From Sphingomonas sp. NBWT7 (GTDB taxonomy: Bacteria; Pseudomonadota; Alphaproteobacteria; Sphingomonadales; Sphingomonadaceae): DNA of 64,000 nt. The stretch covers positions 1,201,501 to 1,265,500 of the forward strand of contig NZ_CP043639.1 of the NCBI RefSeq assembly GCF_014217605.1. The letters are read 5' to 3'. The notes below the pieces were generated by a model. The model saw nothing but the letters and a program-made list of their open reading frames with translations. It did no database searches and was not told the origin of the DNA. The position numbers and the translations under genes were made by a program. This document shows, piece after piece, positions 44,737-53,555 of this stretch; position 1 is the first letter of the stretch, and each line of letters opens with the position of its first letter.

Positions 44737-45921
44737 ATGGCCACCGATCCCGTCGTGATCCTATCGTACGCGCGCACCCCGATGGGCGGCATGCAGGGCG
44801 CACTCGCCGACGTCTCCGCCACCGATCTGGGCGCGACGGCGGTCAAGGCGGCGGTCGAGCGGGCGGGCGTCGACGGCGGCGATATCGAGCGGATCTACAT
44901 GGGCTGCGTGCTGCCCGCCGGGCTCGGTCAGGCGCCGGCGCGTCAGGCGGCGATCAAGGCCGGACTGCCCAAATCGGTACAGGCGACGACGGTCAACAAG
45001 GTGTGCGGCTCGGGCATGCAAACCGTCATCATGGGCGCCGAGGCGCTCGCCGCCGGGTCCGTCGACGTCGTTGTCGCCGGGGGCATGGAAAGCATGACCA
45101 ACGCGCCGTACATTCTCAAGAAGCACCGCTCGGGCGCGCGGATCGGCCACGATACCGCCTACGACCACATGTTCCTCGACGGGCTCGAGGACGCGTACGA
45201 GGCCGGCCGCGCGATGGGCACCTTCGCGCAGGATACCGCCAACGACTATCAGCTGACGCGGCAGGCGCAGGACGATTACTCGATCGAATCGCTGCGTCGT
45301 GCGCAGTCCGCGATCGCGTCGGGCGCGTTCGCGGGAGAGATCGTCCCAGTTACCGTCGCAACGCGCAAGGGCGACGTGGTGGTCGACACCGACGAGCAGC
45401 CCGGCCGCGGCATGCCCGACAAGATCCCGACGCTGAAGCCGGCGTTCGCCAAGGACGGCACCATCACCGCTGCGACCAGCTCGTCGATCTCCGACGGCGC
45501 CGCCGCGCTGGTACTGACGCGTGCCAGCGTCGCTGAAGCGAAGGGGCAGACGCCCGTCGCGCGGATCGTCGCACACGCCGCGCACGCGCAGGAGCCCGCC
45601 GCCTTCACCACCGCCCCGGTCGGCGCGATCGAGAAGCTGCTGAAAAAGGCCGGCTGGACGATCGACGAGGTCGACCTGTTCGAGATCAACGAGGCGTTCG
45701 CGTGCGTCGCGATGTTCGCGATGCGCGATCTCGGCATCCCGCACGACAAGATCAACGTCCACGGCGGCGCGACCGCGCTCGGGCACCCGATCGGCGCGTC
45801 GGGCGCGCGGATCATCACCACGCTCGTCGCCGCGCTGAAGACGCACGGCAAGAAGCGCGGCGTCGCCAGCTTGTGCATTGGCGGCGGCGAGGCGACGGCG
45901 GTCGCGATCGAGTTGGTCTGA
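44737..45921 (+). CDS. Acetyl-CoA C-acetyltransferase (biosynthetic-type thiolase)
   Basis: Condenses two acetyl-CoA to acetoacetyl-CoA or runs the reverse thiolysis. The 394-aa protein shows the canonical motifs: nucleophile C90 in VNKVCGSGMQ, GGMESMTNAP, NEAFA, histidine in GHPIGASGAR and the second cysteine in SLCIGGGEATA. ATG 44737 has a GGAG element ten bases upstream. The motif set is that of PhaA/AtoB-type enzymes, more conventional than the thiolase at 1470. No phaB or phaC gene is adjacent; the next gene, four bases after its stop, encodes a PPK2 kinase and is probably cotranscribed. Confidence 0.94.
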   Translation: MATDPVVILSYARTPMGGMQGALADVSATDLGATAVKAAVERAGVDGGDIERIYMGCVLPAGLGQAPARQAAIKAGLPKSVQATTVNKVCGSGMQTVIMGAEALAAGSVDVVVAGGMESMTNAPYILKKHRSGARIGHDTAYDHMFLDGLEDAYEAGRAMGTFAQDTANDYQLTRQAQDDYSIESLRRAQSAIASGAFAGEIVPVTVATRKGDVVVDTDEQPGRGMPDKIPTLKPAFAKDGTITAATSSSISDGAAALVLTRASVAEAKGQTPVARIVAHAAHAQEPAAFTTAPVGAIEKLLKKAGWTIDEVDLFEINEAFACVAMFAMRDLGIPHDKINVHGGATALGHPIGASGARIITTLVAALKTHGKKRGVASLCIGGGEATAVAIELV

Positions 45922-45925
45922 GCAA

Positions 45926-46681
45926 TTGAGCAAGGATCACGCCGAGGAGGATCACGACCTTCAGGTCGCGCTCGTCCGCTACCAGCAATGGGCGGCGGAG
46001 AGCGGCGAGCGTGCCGTCGTCGTACTCGAAGGACGCGACACGGCGGGCAAGGACGGCACGATCCGCACCCTCACCCGCCATCTCGCGGTGCGCCAAACGC
46101 GCGTCATTGCGCTGCCCAAGCCGAGCGAGCACGAGCGGACGCAATGGTATTTCCAGCGCTACGTCGCGCATCTGCCCTCGGCGGGCGAGCTCGTGATCTT
46201 CAACCGCAGCTGGTACAATCGTGCCGGTGTCGAGGTGGTCAACGGCTTCTCGACGCCCGAGCAGCAGGAACGCTTCCTTGAGGACGTGCCCGGGTTCGAG
46301 GCGATGCTGGTCGGCGACGGCATCAGGCTCGTGAAGCTGTGGCTCGACATTTCGCGGGGCGAGCAGGCCGATCGGCTCGCGTCGCGGCGTGACGATCCGC
46401 TCAAGGCGCTCAAGATCTCCGCGCTCGATGCCGTCGCGCAGGACAAGTGGGACGACTACACCGTCGCGCGTGACACGATGCTGACGCGGACGAGCACGCC
46501 GCAGGCGCCGTGGGTGTGCGTGCGCGCCGATCACAAGAAGCGCGCGCGACGTGCGATCATTCAGCACCTGCTTCGCGAGCTTGCCCCCGCCAAGGTCAGC
46601 GGTGAGGTCGCCGCACCCGAACGCGATACGCTGTTCGCGTTCGAGGCGAGTGCGATCGGCGACGGCCGGCTGGAGCGCTGA
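45926..46681 (+). CDS. Polyphosphate kinase 2 family protein
   Basis: PPK2-family phosphotransferase of 251 aa that moves phosphate between polyphosphate and nucleotides. The Walker A loop LEGRDTAGKDGT is at residues 35-45, a conserved GELVIFNRSWYNRAG lies near 87-101 (Walker B and lid arginine), and RDDPLKALKISALDAVAQDKWDDYT marks the C-terminal PPK2 signature. The family start matches TTG 45926 (SKDHAEEDHDLQV), four bases past the thiolase stop; the longer frame to 45878 overlaps the thiolase. Class (nucleotide monophosphate or diphosphate acceptor) cannot be decided from motifs alone. Cytoplasmic. Confidence 0.9.
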   Translation: MSKDHAEEDHDLQVALVRYQQWAAESGERAVVVLEGRDTAGKDGTIRTLTRHLAVRQTRVIALPKPSEHERTQWYFQRYVAHLPSAGELVIFNRSWYNRAGVEVVNGFSTPEQQERFLEDVPGFEAMLVGDGIRLVKLWLDISRGEQADRLASRRDDPLKALKISALDAVAQDKWDDYTVARDTMLTRTSTPQAPWVCVRADHKKRARRAIIQHLLRELAPAKVSGEVAAPERDTLFAFEASAIGDGRLER

Positions 46682-46772
46682 TCCCAGCCGGCACCGCCCA
46701 GCGCAACTTTCGCTACCTCTCCGCCGATGGCCGAGCCATAATGCGTTCCAAAGATAGGAACGGAGAGGCAGG

Positions 46773-48593
46773 ATGACACTCGAGTCGCAGGCGGTGCACG
46801 GCGCGCCCGACATGACGCTGGATTTCGATCCGACAGCGCTCAAGGCCAAGTATCTCGCCGAGCGCGACAAGCGGCTACGCACTGACGCGAACGAGCAGTA
46901 TGTCGAGATGAAGGGCAAGTTCGCCCATTATCTCGAAGACCCTTATCTCGAACAGCCGATCGATCGCGCGCCGCTGGCGGACGAGAAGGACGTCGTGGTG
47001 ATCGGCGGCGGGTTCGGCGGGCTGCTCGCCGGTGCCAAACTGCGCGAGGCGGGCATCGCCGACGTGCGCATCATCGAGAAGGGCGGCGAGTTCGGCGGCA
47101 CCTGGTATTGGAACCGCTATCCCGGCGCGGCGTGCGATATCGAGAGCTACGTTTATCTGCCGCTGCTCGAACAGACGGGTTTCGTGCCCGAGCGCAAGTA
47201 CAGCCAGGGCCCCGAAATCCGCGCCTATTCGCGGCGCATCGCGGAAACGTACGACCTTTATCGCGACGTGCTGTTCCAGACCGAAGTCACCGACATGCGC
47301 TGGGACGAGGACAGCCGCCGCTGGACGATCTCGACCAACCGCGGCGATGCGATCTGCGCGCGCTTCGTCGTCATGGCCAACGGCCCGCTGCACCGCCCGA
47401 AGCTTCCGGGCATTCCGGGCATCGAGCAGTTCGAGGGCCACACCTTCCACACCAGCCGCTGGGACTACGACTATACCGGCGGCGACCAGAACGGCGGGCT
47501 CGACCGGCTGGGCGACAAGGTGGTCGGCATCATCGGCACCGGGGCGACCGCGGTGCAGTGCGTGCCGCACCTCGGCGCGGCGGCGAAGGAGTTGCTCGTC
47601 TTCCAGCGCACGCCCTCCTCGATCGACGTGCGCGGCGATCGACCGACCGATCCGCGATGGGCGCAGGCGCTCACCCCCGGCTGGCACCAGCACCGAATGG
47701 AGAATTTCAACACGCTCGTCTCGGGCGGTTGGGCCGAGGAGGATCTGGTCAACGACGGGTGGACCGACATCATCCGCAACCTCGGCATGATCGCGCGGAT
47801 GAAGGCGGCGCGCAGCGGGGCGCAGAACCCCGACGAGCTCGTCCAGCTCGCCGATTTCCAGAAGATGGAATCGATCCGTGCGCGCGTCGACGAGGTCGTC
47901 ACCGACAAGGCGACCGCCGACGCGCTCAAGCCGTGGTACAACCAGTTCTGCAAGCGCCCCTGCTTCCACGACGATTACCTGCCGACGTTCAATCGACCCA
48001 ACGTGTCGCTGGTCGACACGGGCGGTCAGGGCGTCGAGCGGATCACGCGCGACGGCGTCGTCGTCGCGGGCAAGGAGTACAAGCTCGACTGCCTGATCTT
48101 CGCGACCGGCTTCGAGGTCGGGACGAGCTATGCGCGGCGGGCGGGCTACGACGTCCACGGCATCGGCGGTCGGACGCTCGAGGAGAAGTGGGCCGAAGGC
48201 GGCAAGACGCTGCACGGGATGACCGTGAACGGCTTTCCCAACATGTTCATCTTCTCGGTCGTCCAGTCGGGCTTCACCGCCAATTATCCGCACGCGCTGC
48301 TCGAGCAGGCGGGCCATGCCGCACACATCATCGGCCACGCCCTCGCCACACAGAAGTCGCGCGTCGAGCCGACCGAGGAAGCCGAGGAGGCGTGGACGCA
48401 GGAGATCCTCTCCGCCGTGCTCGATCGCCGCAAGTTCCTCGAGGATTGCACGCCGGGCTATTACAACGGCGAGGGGCAGCTGAGCCCCAAGGCGGCGAGC
48501 TTTTCGAGCTACGGCAAGGGCCCCAATGCCTTCTTCGCGACGATCAAGGCGTGGCGCGAGGCGGGCGACATGAAGGGGCTGACGCTGGCCTGA
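46773..48593 (+). CDS. Baeyer-Villiger-type flavin monooxygenase
   Basis: FAD- and NADPH-dependent oxygenase of 606 aa that inserts oxygen next to a ketone to form an ester or lactone. The first dinucleotide fold is GGGFGG at 78-83; the BVMO fingerprint FxGxxxHxxxW is exact at F220-W230 (FEGHTFHTSRW); the second fold is IIGTGATAVQ. The N-terminus is about 70 residues longer than in cyclohexanone monooxygenase, like the phenylacetone/steroid type, and WYWNRYPGAACDIESYVYLP is group-typical. ATG 46773 follows GGAGAGGCAGG. Likely substrates are cyclic or steroid ketones. An MDR reductase follows after 117 bp with a strong hairpin between them. Confidence 0.94.
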   Translation: MTLESQAVHGAPDMTLDFDPTALKAKYLAERDKRLRTDANEQYVEMKGKFAHYLEDPYLEQPIDRAPLADEKDVVVIGGGFGGLLAGAKLREAGIADVRIIEKGGEFGGTWYWNRYPGAACDIESYVYLPLLEQTGFVPERKYSQGPEIRAYSRRIAETYDLYRDVLFQTEVTDMRWDEDSRRWTISTNRGDAICARFVVMANGPLHRPKLPGIPGIEQFEGHTFHTSRWDYDYTGGDQNGGLDRLGDKVVGIIGTGATAVQCVPHLGAAAKELLVFQRTPSSIDVRGDRPTDPRWAQALTPGWHQHRMENFNTLVSGGWAEEDLVNDGWTDIIRNLGMIARMKAARSGAQNPDELVQLADFQKMESIRARVDEVVTDKATADALKPWYNQFCKRPCFHDDYLPTFNRPNVSLVDTGGQGVERITRDGVVVAGKEYKLDCLIFATGFEVGTSYARRAGYDVHGIGGRTLEEKWAEGGKTLHGMTVNGFPNMFIFSVVQSGFTANYPHALLEQAGHAAHIIGHALATQKSRVEPTEEAEEAWTQEILSAVLDRRKFLEDCTPGYYNGEGQLSPKAASFSSYGKGPNAFFATIKAWREAGDMKGLTLA

Positions 48594-48630
48594 GCCTGCC
48601 CTGCCCGCCATCGCATTCCGCCACAGCCTG

Positions 48631-48675
48631 CCGTTCGCCCTTCCGTGTCGACATTGCTCGACACGGGGCGTGCGG
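48631..48675. repeat. Long hairpin / REP-like element between the monooxygenase and MDR genes
   Basis: CCGTGTCGA pairs perfectly with TCGACACGG around CATTGC, and the flanks CCGTTCGCC and GGCGTGCGG extend the pairing with small bulges. The first 13 bases, CCGTTCGCCCTTC, are identical to part of the element at 26337-26349. It may terminate the monooxygenase transcript, though only TTG follows it. Confidence 0.5.
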
Positions 48676-48710
48676 TTGTGAACAAGGCACCACTGATCAA
48701 AGGAGCGACC

Positions 48711-49838
48711 ATGACCGATCTGCCCGCCACCCACCGCCGCCTCGTATCCACCGTGACGAAGGACGGCCAGGCTCGCCTGTCGATCCAGGACGTGCCGCTG
48801 CCCGTCCCCGGCGACGACGAGGTGCTCGTCCGGGTCGAGGCAACGCCGATCAACCCGTCCGATCTCGCCGTGCTGCTCGCGCTCACCGATCCGGCGGGCT
48901 ACACCCGGCAGGACGACGGCACCACCGCCGCCCCGCTCGCCCCCGCGGTGCAGCGCGCGCTGTCGGCGCGTGCGGGGATCGACCTTCCCGTGGGTAACGA
49001 AGGCGCCGGCACCGTCGTCGCGGCGGGCGCGTCCGACGCCGCGCAGGCGCTGCTCGGCAAGACCGTCGCGCTCGCCGGCGGCGGCTTCTACGCGCAATAT
49101 CGCAAGGTGCCCGCCGCCGCGTGCATGATCGTGCCCGAGGGGACGAGCGCGGAGGAAGGCGCCTCGTCCTACGTCAATCCGCTGACCGCGCTCGGCATGG
49201 TCGGCACGATGAAGCGCGAGGGCTATTCGGGCCTCGTCCACACCGCCGCCGCGTCGAACCTCGGGCAGATGCTCGTCAAGCTATGCGCCGCGGATGGCGT
49301 GCCGCTGGTCAACATCGTGCGCAGCGACGCGCAGGCGCAGATCCTGCGCGATCTCGGCGCCGAGCATGTCGTCGACATGACGGCGGACGATTTCATGGCC
49401 AAGCTGATCGATGCGATCGCGGCAACGGGCGCGTATCTCGCGTTCGACGCAGTCGGCGGTGGCAAGCTCGCCGGCCAGATTCTCGCGGCGATGGAGCAGG
49501 CGGCGCTGCGCACGCAGAAGGCCGACGGCCCCTACGGCTCGCGCCAGATGAAGCAGGTCTATGTCTATGGCGGCCTCTCGACCGCGCCGACCGAACTGAC
49601 GCGCAGCTTCGGCATGCGCTGGCGGATGGGCGGCTGGCTGCTGACCTATTTCCTTGAGGATATCGGGGCGGCCGAAGCCGCGGGGCTGCGCGACCGCGTC
49701 GCGCGCGAACTCAAGACGACGTTCGCCAGCAAATACACGCAGCGCATCACGCTCGACCAGGCGATCGATCCCGCGATCATCGCCGCCTATGGCAAGCGTG
49801 CGACGGGCGAGAAGTATCTCATCACCCCGCAGGCGTGA
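48711..49838 (+). CDS. Zinc-free MDR family oxidoreductase (quinone/enoyl reductase-like)
   Basis: A 375-aa medium-chain dehydrogenase/reductase. The N-terminal GroES half has VLVRVEATPINPSDLAVLLA and GNEGAGTVVAAG; the cofactor half has SGLVHTAAASNLGQMLVKLC (an unusual, degenerate nucleotide loop) and ILRDLGAEHVVDMT. A 30-residue insertion (about 65-85, DPAGYTRQDDGTTAAPLAP) is larger than in usual quinone reductases. ATG 48711 is preceded by AGGAG with five bases spacing. It follows the Baeyer-Villiger monooxygenase and may handle reduction of unsaturated ketones in the same pathway, an inference from position. It is convergent with the sulfite-oxidase-like gene. Confidence 0.88.
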   Translation: MTDLPATHRRLVSTVTKDGQARLSIQDVPLPVPGDDEVLVRVEATPINPSDLAVLLALTDPAGYTRQDDGTTAAPLAPAVQRALSARAGIDLPVGNEGAGTVVAAGASDAAQALLGKTVALAGGGFYAQYRKVPAAACMIVPEGTSAEEGASSYVNPLTALGMVGTMKREGYSGLVHTAAASNLGQMLVKLCAADGVPLVNIVRSDAQAQILRDLGAEHVVDMTADDFMAKLIDAIAATGAYLAFDAVGGGKLAGQILAAMEQAALRTQKADGPYGSRQMKQVYVYGGLSTAPTELTRSFGMRWRMGGWLLTYFLEDIGAAEAAGLRDRVARELKTTFASKYTQRITLDQAIDPAIIAAYGKRATGEKYLITPQA

Positions 49839-49839
49839 C

Positions 49840-49860
49840 CTGATCCGGGCCGGGGATCAG
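49840..49860. terminator. Hairpin terminator candidate between convergent genes
   Basis: CTGATCC-GGGCCGG-GGATCAG is a 7-bp perfect stem spanning the 18-bp gap and the last codon of the sulfite-oxidase-like gene. It is symmetric and could work for both strands, but has no T tract. Confidence 0.5.
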
Positions 49861-50513
49861 CGATAGCGTTCCTCGGCCCACGGATCGCCGCGCATGTGAT
49901 AGCCGTTGACCTCCCAGAAGCCTGGACGGTCGGCGCCGATGAACTCGATGCCGCTAATCCACTTGGCGCTTTTCCAGAAATAAAGGTGCGGGATCACCGC
50001 CCGCGCCGGCCCGCCATGGTCGCGCGTGATCGGCTTGCCTGACCAGCGATGCGCGATCAACGCGTCGGCCGCGGCAAAGTCGGCGAGCGGCACGTTGGTG
50101 GTATAGCCATCCGAGCCGTGCAGCATGACGAACCGCGCCTCGTCGCGCGGCTCGACGAGGTCGATCAGGTCGCGCGTGGTGACGCCAACCCATTCGTTGT
50201 CGTAGCGCGACCATGTCGTGACGCAGTGAATGTCGGACACGACATGCGCCTGCGGCAAGGCGAGAAACGCCGCCCAGTCGAGCGTCACCGGACGCGCAAC
50301 CATCCCCTTGATGGACAAACGCCAGCGCTCGATCGGCACGTCGGGCTTGCGCCCGAGATCGAGGATCGGCCAGTCCTTCACCAGATGCTGACCCGGCGGC
50401 AGACGATCATCGCCGGTGCGCGCGGGCGCGTCGGTGATGAACTTGCGCTCGCTCGCCCAGCGCTGCTTCGATCGCGTCAGTTTGCTGTCCGCCGGCGGCG
50501 TTTCGTCGACCAT
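49857..50513 (-). CDS. Sulfite oxidase-like molybdopterin protein (YedY/MsrP-like fold)
   Basis: A 218-aa molybdenum-cofactor protein of the sulfite oxidase fold. The Mo-ligating cysteine is C97 in SDIHCVTTWSRYDNEWVGV, with WRLSIKGMVARPVTLDW before it and the conserved HGSDGYTTNVPL, RDHGGPARAVIPHLYFWKSAKW after it. There is no Tat signal and no dimerisation domain, so it is predicted to be cytoplasmic, unlike MsrP. ATG 50513 has GAGGACGAG upstream. It is divergent from a YdeP-like molybdoenzyme across a 161-bp gap. Substrate unknown. Confidence 0.9.
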   Translation of the reverse strand: MVDETPPADSKLTRSKQRWASERKFITDAPARTGDDRLPPGQHLVKDWPILDLGRKPDVPIERWRLSIKGMVARPVTLDWAAFLALPQAHVVSDIHCVTTWSRYDNEWVGVTTRDLIDLVEPRDEARFVMLHGSDGYTTNVPLADFAAADALIAHRWSGKPITRDHGGPARAVIPHLYFWKSAKWISGIEFIGADRPGFWEVNGYHMRGDPWAEERYR

Positions 50514-50674
50514 TGCTCGTCCTCGTCCCCATCGCTTTGTCTTGCCGCGTCGTCGTGCCGCGCCGCCAGCGTACCAAGCAATCCGGCGATGATCCATTTG
50601 CGGGTCACATGCGTTAGGCTCGCGGGGCGGTCTGCATGTCGGCGGATCACGGCCGGAAGCCAGAAGGAAAGCAC

Positions 50675-52951
50675 GTGACCGACGAGAGCGAAACCGTTCA
50701 TTATTCCGGCTCGGCCGGCGGCTGGGGATCGATGCGCGGCATGGTGGAGACGTTCGCGCGCGAACGCCCCCGCCCCGCTGTGCTCGACACGCTCCGGCGC
50801 CAGAACAAGCCCGGCGGGTTCATGTGCGTATCGTGCGCTTGGGGCAAACCGGCCAAGCCTCACTCCTTCGAATTCTGCGAGAATGGCGCCAAGGCGACAC
50901 TGTGGGAGAATACCACCAAGCGCTGCACGCCGGAGTTCTTCGCCAGGCACACCATCACCGAGCTCAAGCAATGGCGCGACTATGATCTCGAACAGGAAGG
51001 GCGGCTAACCCATCCGATGCGCTACGATCCGGCGAGCGACCGCTACGTCGAATGCAGCTGGGACGAGGCGTTCACCGCGATCGGCGCGGAGCTGAAAGCG
51101 CTTGATCCCAAGTCGACCGTCTTCTACGCCTCGGGCCGCGCCAGCCTCGAGACGAGCTACCTCTGGGCGCTCTACGCCCGCATGTACGGGCACAACAACC
51201 TGCCCGACAGTTCGAACATGTGCCACGAGACGACGTCCGTCGGGCTGAAAAAGGTGATCGGCTCGCCCGTCGGCACCTGCGTGCTCGACGATTTCGAGCT
51301 GTGCGACGCGATCTTCTTCTTCGGGCACAACACCGGCACCAACGCGCCGCGTCTGCTCCATCCGCTCCAGGAAGCGGTGAAGCGCGGGTGCAAGATCGTC
51401 ACCTTCAACCCGATCCGTGAGACGGGGCTCGAGCGGTTCAAGAACCCGCAGAGCCCGGTCGAGATGCTGACGCCCAAGCACACCGACATTTCGTCGCTGT
51501 ACCTGCAGGTCAAGACCGGCGGCGATATCGCGGCGATCACCGGCATGGTGAAGCATGTCCTCGCGGTGGAGGAACGCAGCTGGCGCGAAGAGAAGCGCCA
51601 CATCCTCGACGTGGATTTCATCGCGCAGCACACCGCCGGCTTCGAAGCGGTCAAAGAGCATGCCGACGCGCTGTCGTGGGACGAGATCGAGCGCGAGAGC
51701 GGCCTCGCACGCGCGGACATCGAGCAGGCGGCGGACGTCTATATCGCCGCGCCACGCACCATCTTCATGTACGGCATGGGGCTGACGCAGCACGTCCACG
51801 GGTTCGAGAACCTCGCGACGCTTGTCAATTTCGCGCTGCTCAAGGGCAATATCGGGCGCGACGGCGCGGGCGTCTCGCCGATCCGCGGCCATTCCAACGT
51901 CCAGGGTCAGCGCACCGTCGGCATCTCGGAAAAGCCCGAGCTCGTCCCGCTCGACAAGTTCGCCGAACAGTTCGGCTTTGAGCCGCCGCGTGACGAAGGA
52001 ATGAACACCGTCGCGGCGTGCGAGAAGATCCTCTCGGGCGAGGTCAAGGCGTTCCTCAGCCTCGGCGGCAACTTCGTCCGCGCGATCCCGGAGACGGAGA
52101 AGATGGAGGCGGCGTGGACGCGGATGCGCCTCACCGTCCAGATCGCGACTAAGCTCAACCGCAGCCACCTCATCAACGGCGAGGTCGCCTACCTCCTTCC
52201 CTGCCTCGGCCGGTCGGAGCAGGATATGCAGGTGACGGGCGCGCAAGCGGTGACGATGGAGGATTCGCTGTCGTGCATTCACGGCTCGCTCGGCAACATC
52301 ACGCCGGCGAGCGAGCATCTGAAATCCGAGATGGCAATCGTCTGCGGGCTCGCCAAGGCGACGCTGCCGCCCAATCCCAAGGCGAAGTGGGACGATTGGA
52401 CCGCCGACTACGGCATCGTGCGCGATCTGATCGAAGAGACGTATCCTGAGCAGTTCCGCGACTTCAACGCGCGTGTCTTCACCCCCGGCGGCTTCTATCG
52501 CGGCAATTCGGCGCGCGAGCGCATATGGAAGACCGAGAGCGGCAAGGCGGATTTCACCGTTCCCAAGACGCTGTCGGCGATGGGCGTCGGCGATGCGCCG
52601 GGGCGCTGGCGACTGATGACGTTGCGCTCGAACGATCAATTCAACACCACGATCTACGGCTTCTCCGATCGCCTGCGCGGGATCGAGGGGACGCGCGACG
52701 TCGTGCTGATGAACCCGGAGGATATCGCCGCCGCGGGTCTAGCCGAGGGGCAGACGGTGACGCTCGCAAGCGACGCGGAGGATGGCGAGACGCGGCAGGT
52801 CGGCGGGCTCGTCATCACGCCCTATCTGCTGCCGCGCGGCTGCATCGGTGCTTATTATCCCGAAACCAACCCGCTGATGCCGCTCTGGTACCACGACGAG
52901 GAATCAAAGACTCCCGCCGCGAAGGGCGTCCCCGTCCGCATCATCGCCTGA
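50675..52951 (+). CDS. FdhF/YdeP-family molybdopterin oxidoreductase
   Basis: Large molybdopterin-guanine-dinucleotide protein of the DMSO-reductase superfamily, about 758 aa, the same size as E. coli YdeP (known for acid-resistance links). The N-terminal cysteines C51, C54 and C68 (CVSCAWGKPAKPHSFEFCENGAKA) form the family's cluster-like motif; the Mo ligand region is DSSNMCHETTSVGL; later SPIRGHSNVQGQRT and the C-terminal NPEDIAAAGLAEGQTVTL domain IV are standard. GTG 50675 has AAGGAAAG just upstream, preferred over ATG 50636. No electron-transfer subunit is adjacent. Cytoplasmic; substrate not known for the family. Confidence 0.92.
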   Translation: MTDESETVHYSGSAGGWGSMRGMVETFARERPRPAVLDTLRRQNKPGGFMCVSCAWGKPAKPHSFEFCENGAKATLWENTTKRCTPEFFARHTITELKQWRDYDLEQEGRLTHPMRYDPASDRYVECSWDEAFTAIGAELKALDPKSTVFYASGRASLETSYLWALYARMYGHNNLPDSSNMCHETTSVGLKKVIGSPVGTCVLDDFELCDAIFFFGHNTGTNAPRLLHPLQEAVKRGCKIVTFNPIRETGLERFKNPQSPVEMLTPKHTDISSLYLQVKTGGDIAAITGMVKHVLAVEERSWREEKRHILDVDFIAQHTAGFEAVKEHADALSWDEIERESGLARADIEQAADVYIAAPRTIFMYGMGLTQHVHGFENLATLVNFALLKGNIGRDGAGVSPIRGHSNVQGQRTVGISEKPELVPLDKFAEQFGFEPPRDEGMNTVAACEKILSGEVKAFLSLGGNFVRAIPETEKMEAAWTRMRLTVQIATKLNRSHLINGEVAYLLPCLGRSEQDMQVTGAQAVTMEDSLSCIHGSLGNITPASEHLKSEMAIVCGLAKATLPPNPKAKWDDWTADYGIVRDLIEETYPEQFRDFNARVFTPGGFYRGNSARERIWKTESGKADFTVPKTLSAMGVGDAPGRWRLMTLRSNDQFNTTIYGFSDRLRGIEGTRDVVLMNPEDIAAAGLAEGQTVTLASDAEDGETRQVGGLVITPYLLPRGCIGAYYPETNPLMPLWYHDEESKTPAAKGVPVRIIA

Positions 52952-53555
52952 CGATAAGGCGCGCGCGGCCAGTCTGTGCCGCGTGCGTCGCCGCGGCCGA
53001 TACGAGCAACGGGCAGGCTGGCGCGAATTCGGCGTCAAAGGCGGTCGGCAACTCAAACCCTTAGCTGCCCGACCAGCTGGCCGATCGCGCGCGGCCGTCC
53101 CCTGCATCGATTATCGCCACGCCTTCTTCTGAGCCTTCAAAGCGACGACAAGGCGCAACAACCTTTGTTCGGCGGGGCCCGCTGCGGCCGACCAGTAACA
53201 TGCGGCATGACTCAAGAAGTGATCGCGGTAGGGCATTAGACGCCTCACCGGACGTTTCGATACGCGCCTTACCCGATCTGCTCCGGCGCTGGGTGTTCTG
53301 CGACAACGGGCGGCGTCGCCTGCACATGGATCGTAACGGATCGCGTCCAACCGCAACGCTCGGCACCGGACCACCTTCGGCGTGCTGCGCCAAGCCACCG
53401 ATCCACCGGTCGCATTTCCCGCAGTCCTTTTACGTACTACCGCCTTCCAAGCTCGCCCCCTCTTTTGCGCCCGGCGGCCTCCGCGGGAACACCGGCGTCG
53501 GACGTCGGTTGATCAATTCGACCGCCTGCCGCCCGGGCGCCAAGGAGATTCCCCG
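52952..53555. other. 604-bp stretch without a convincing gene
   Basis: Between the YdeP-like and PaoA-like genes. Short open frames exist on both strands (for example 53061-53393 minus) but are arginine/serine-rich, lack ribosome sites and show no recognisable family. The composition is more T-rich in places (around 53150-53170 and 53430-53450) than the flanks. It should hold the promoter and leader of the Pao operon, whose AAGGAGATT ribosome site is at 53542-53550. I could not identify a riboswitch or repeat in it. Confidence 0.5.

Noticed and set aside
46875..49241. A 788-codon minus-strand open frame across the monooxygenase and MDR genes
   Set aside because: It spans two well-supported genes and the hairpin between them, lacks recognisable domains, and has the composition of an antisense shadow.
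51005..52639. A 544-codon minus-strand open frame opposite the YdeP-like gene
   Set aside because: Antisense shadow of a gene with clear molybdopterin motifs; no start signal or homology.
53061..53393. A 110-codon minus-strand ORF in the 604-bp gap
   Set aside because: No ribosome site, Arg/Ser-rich low-information sequence, no recognised family; a competing ORF of similar length lies in another frame.
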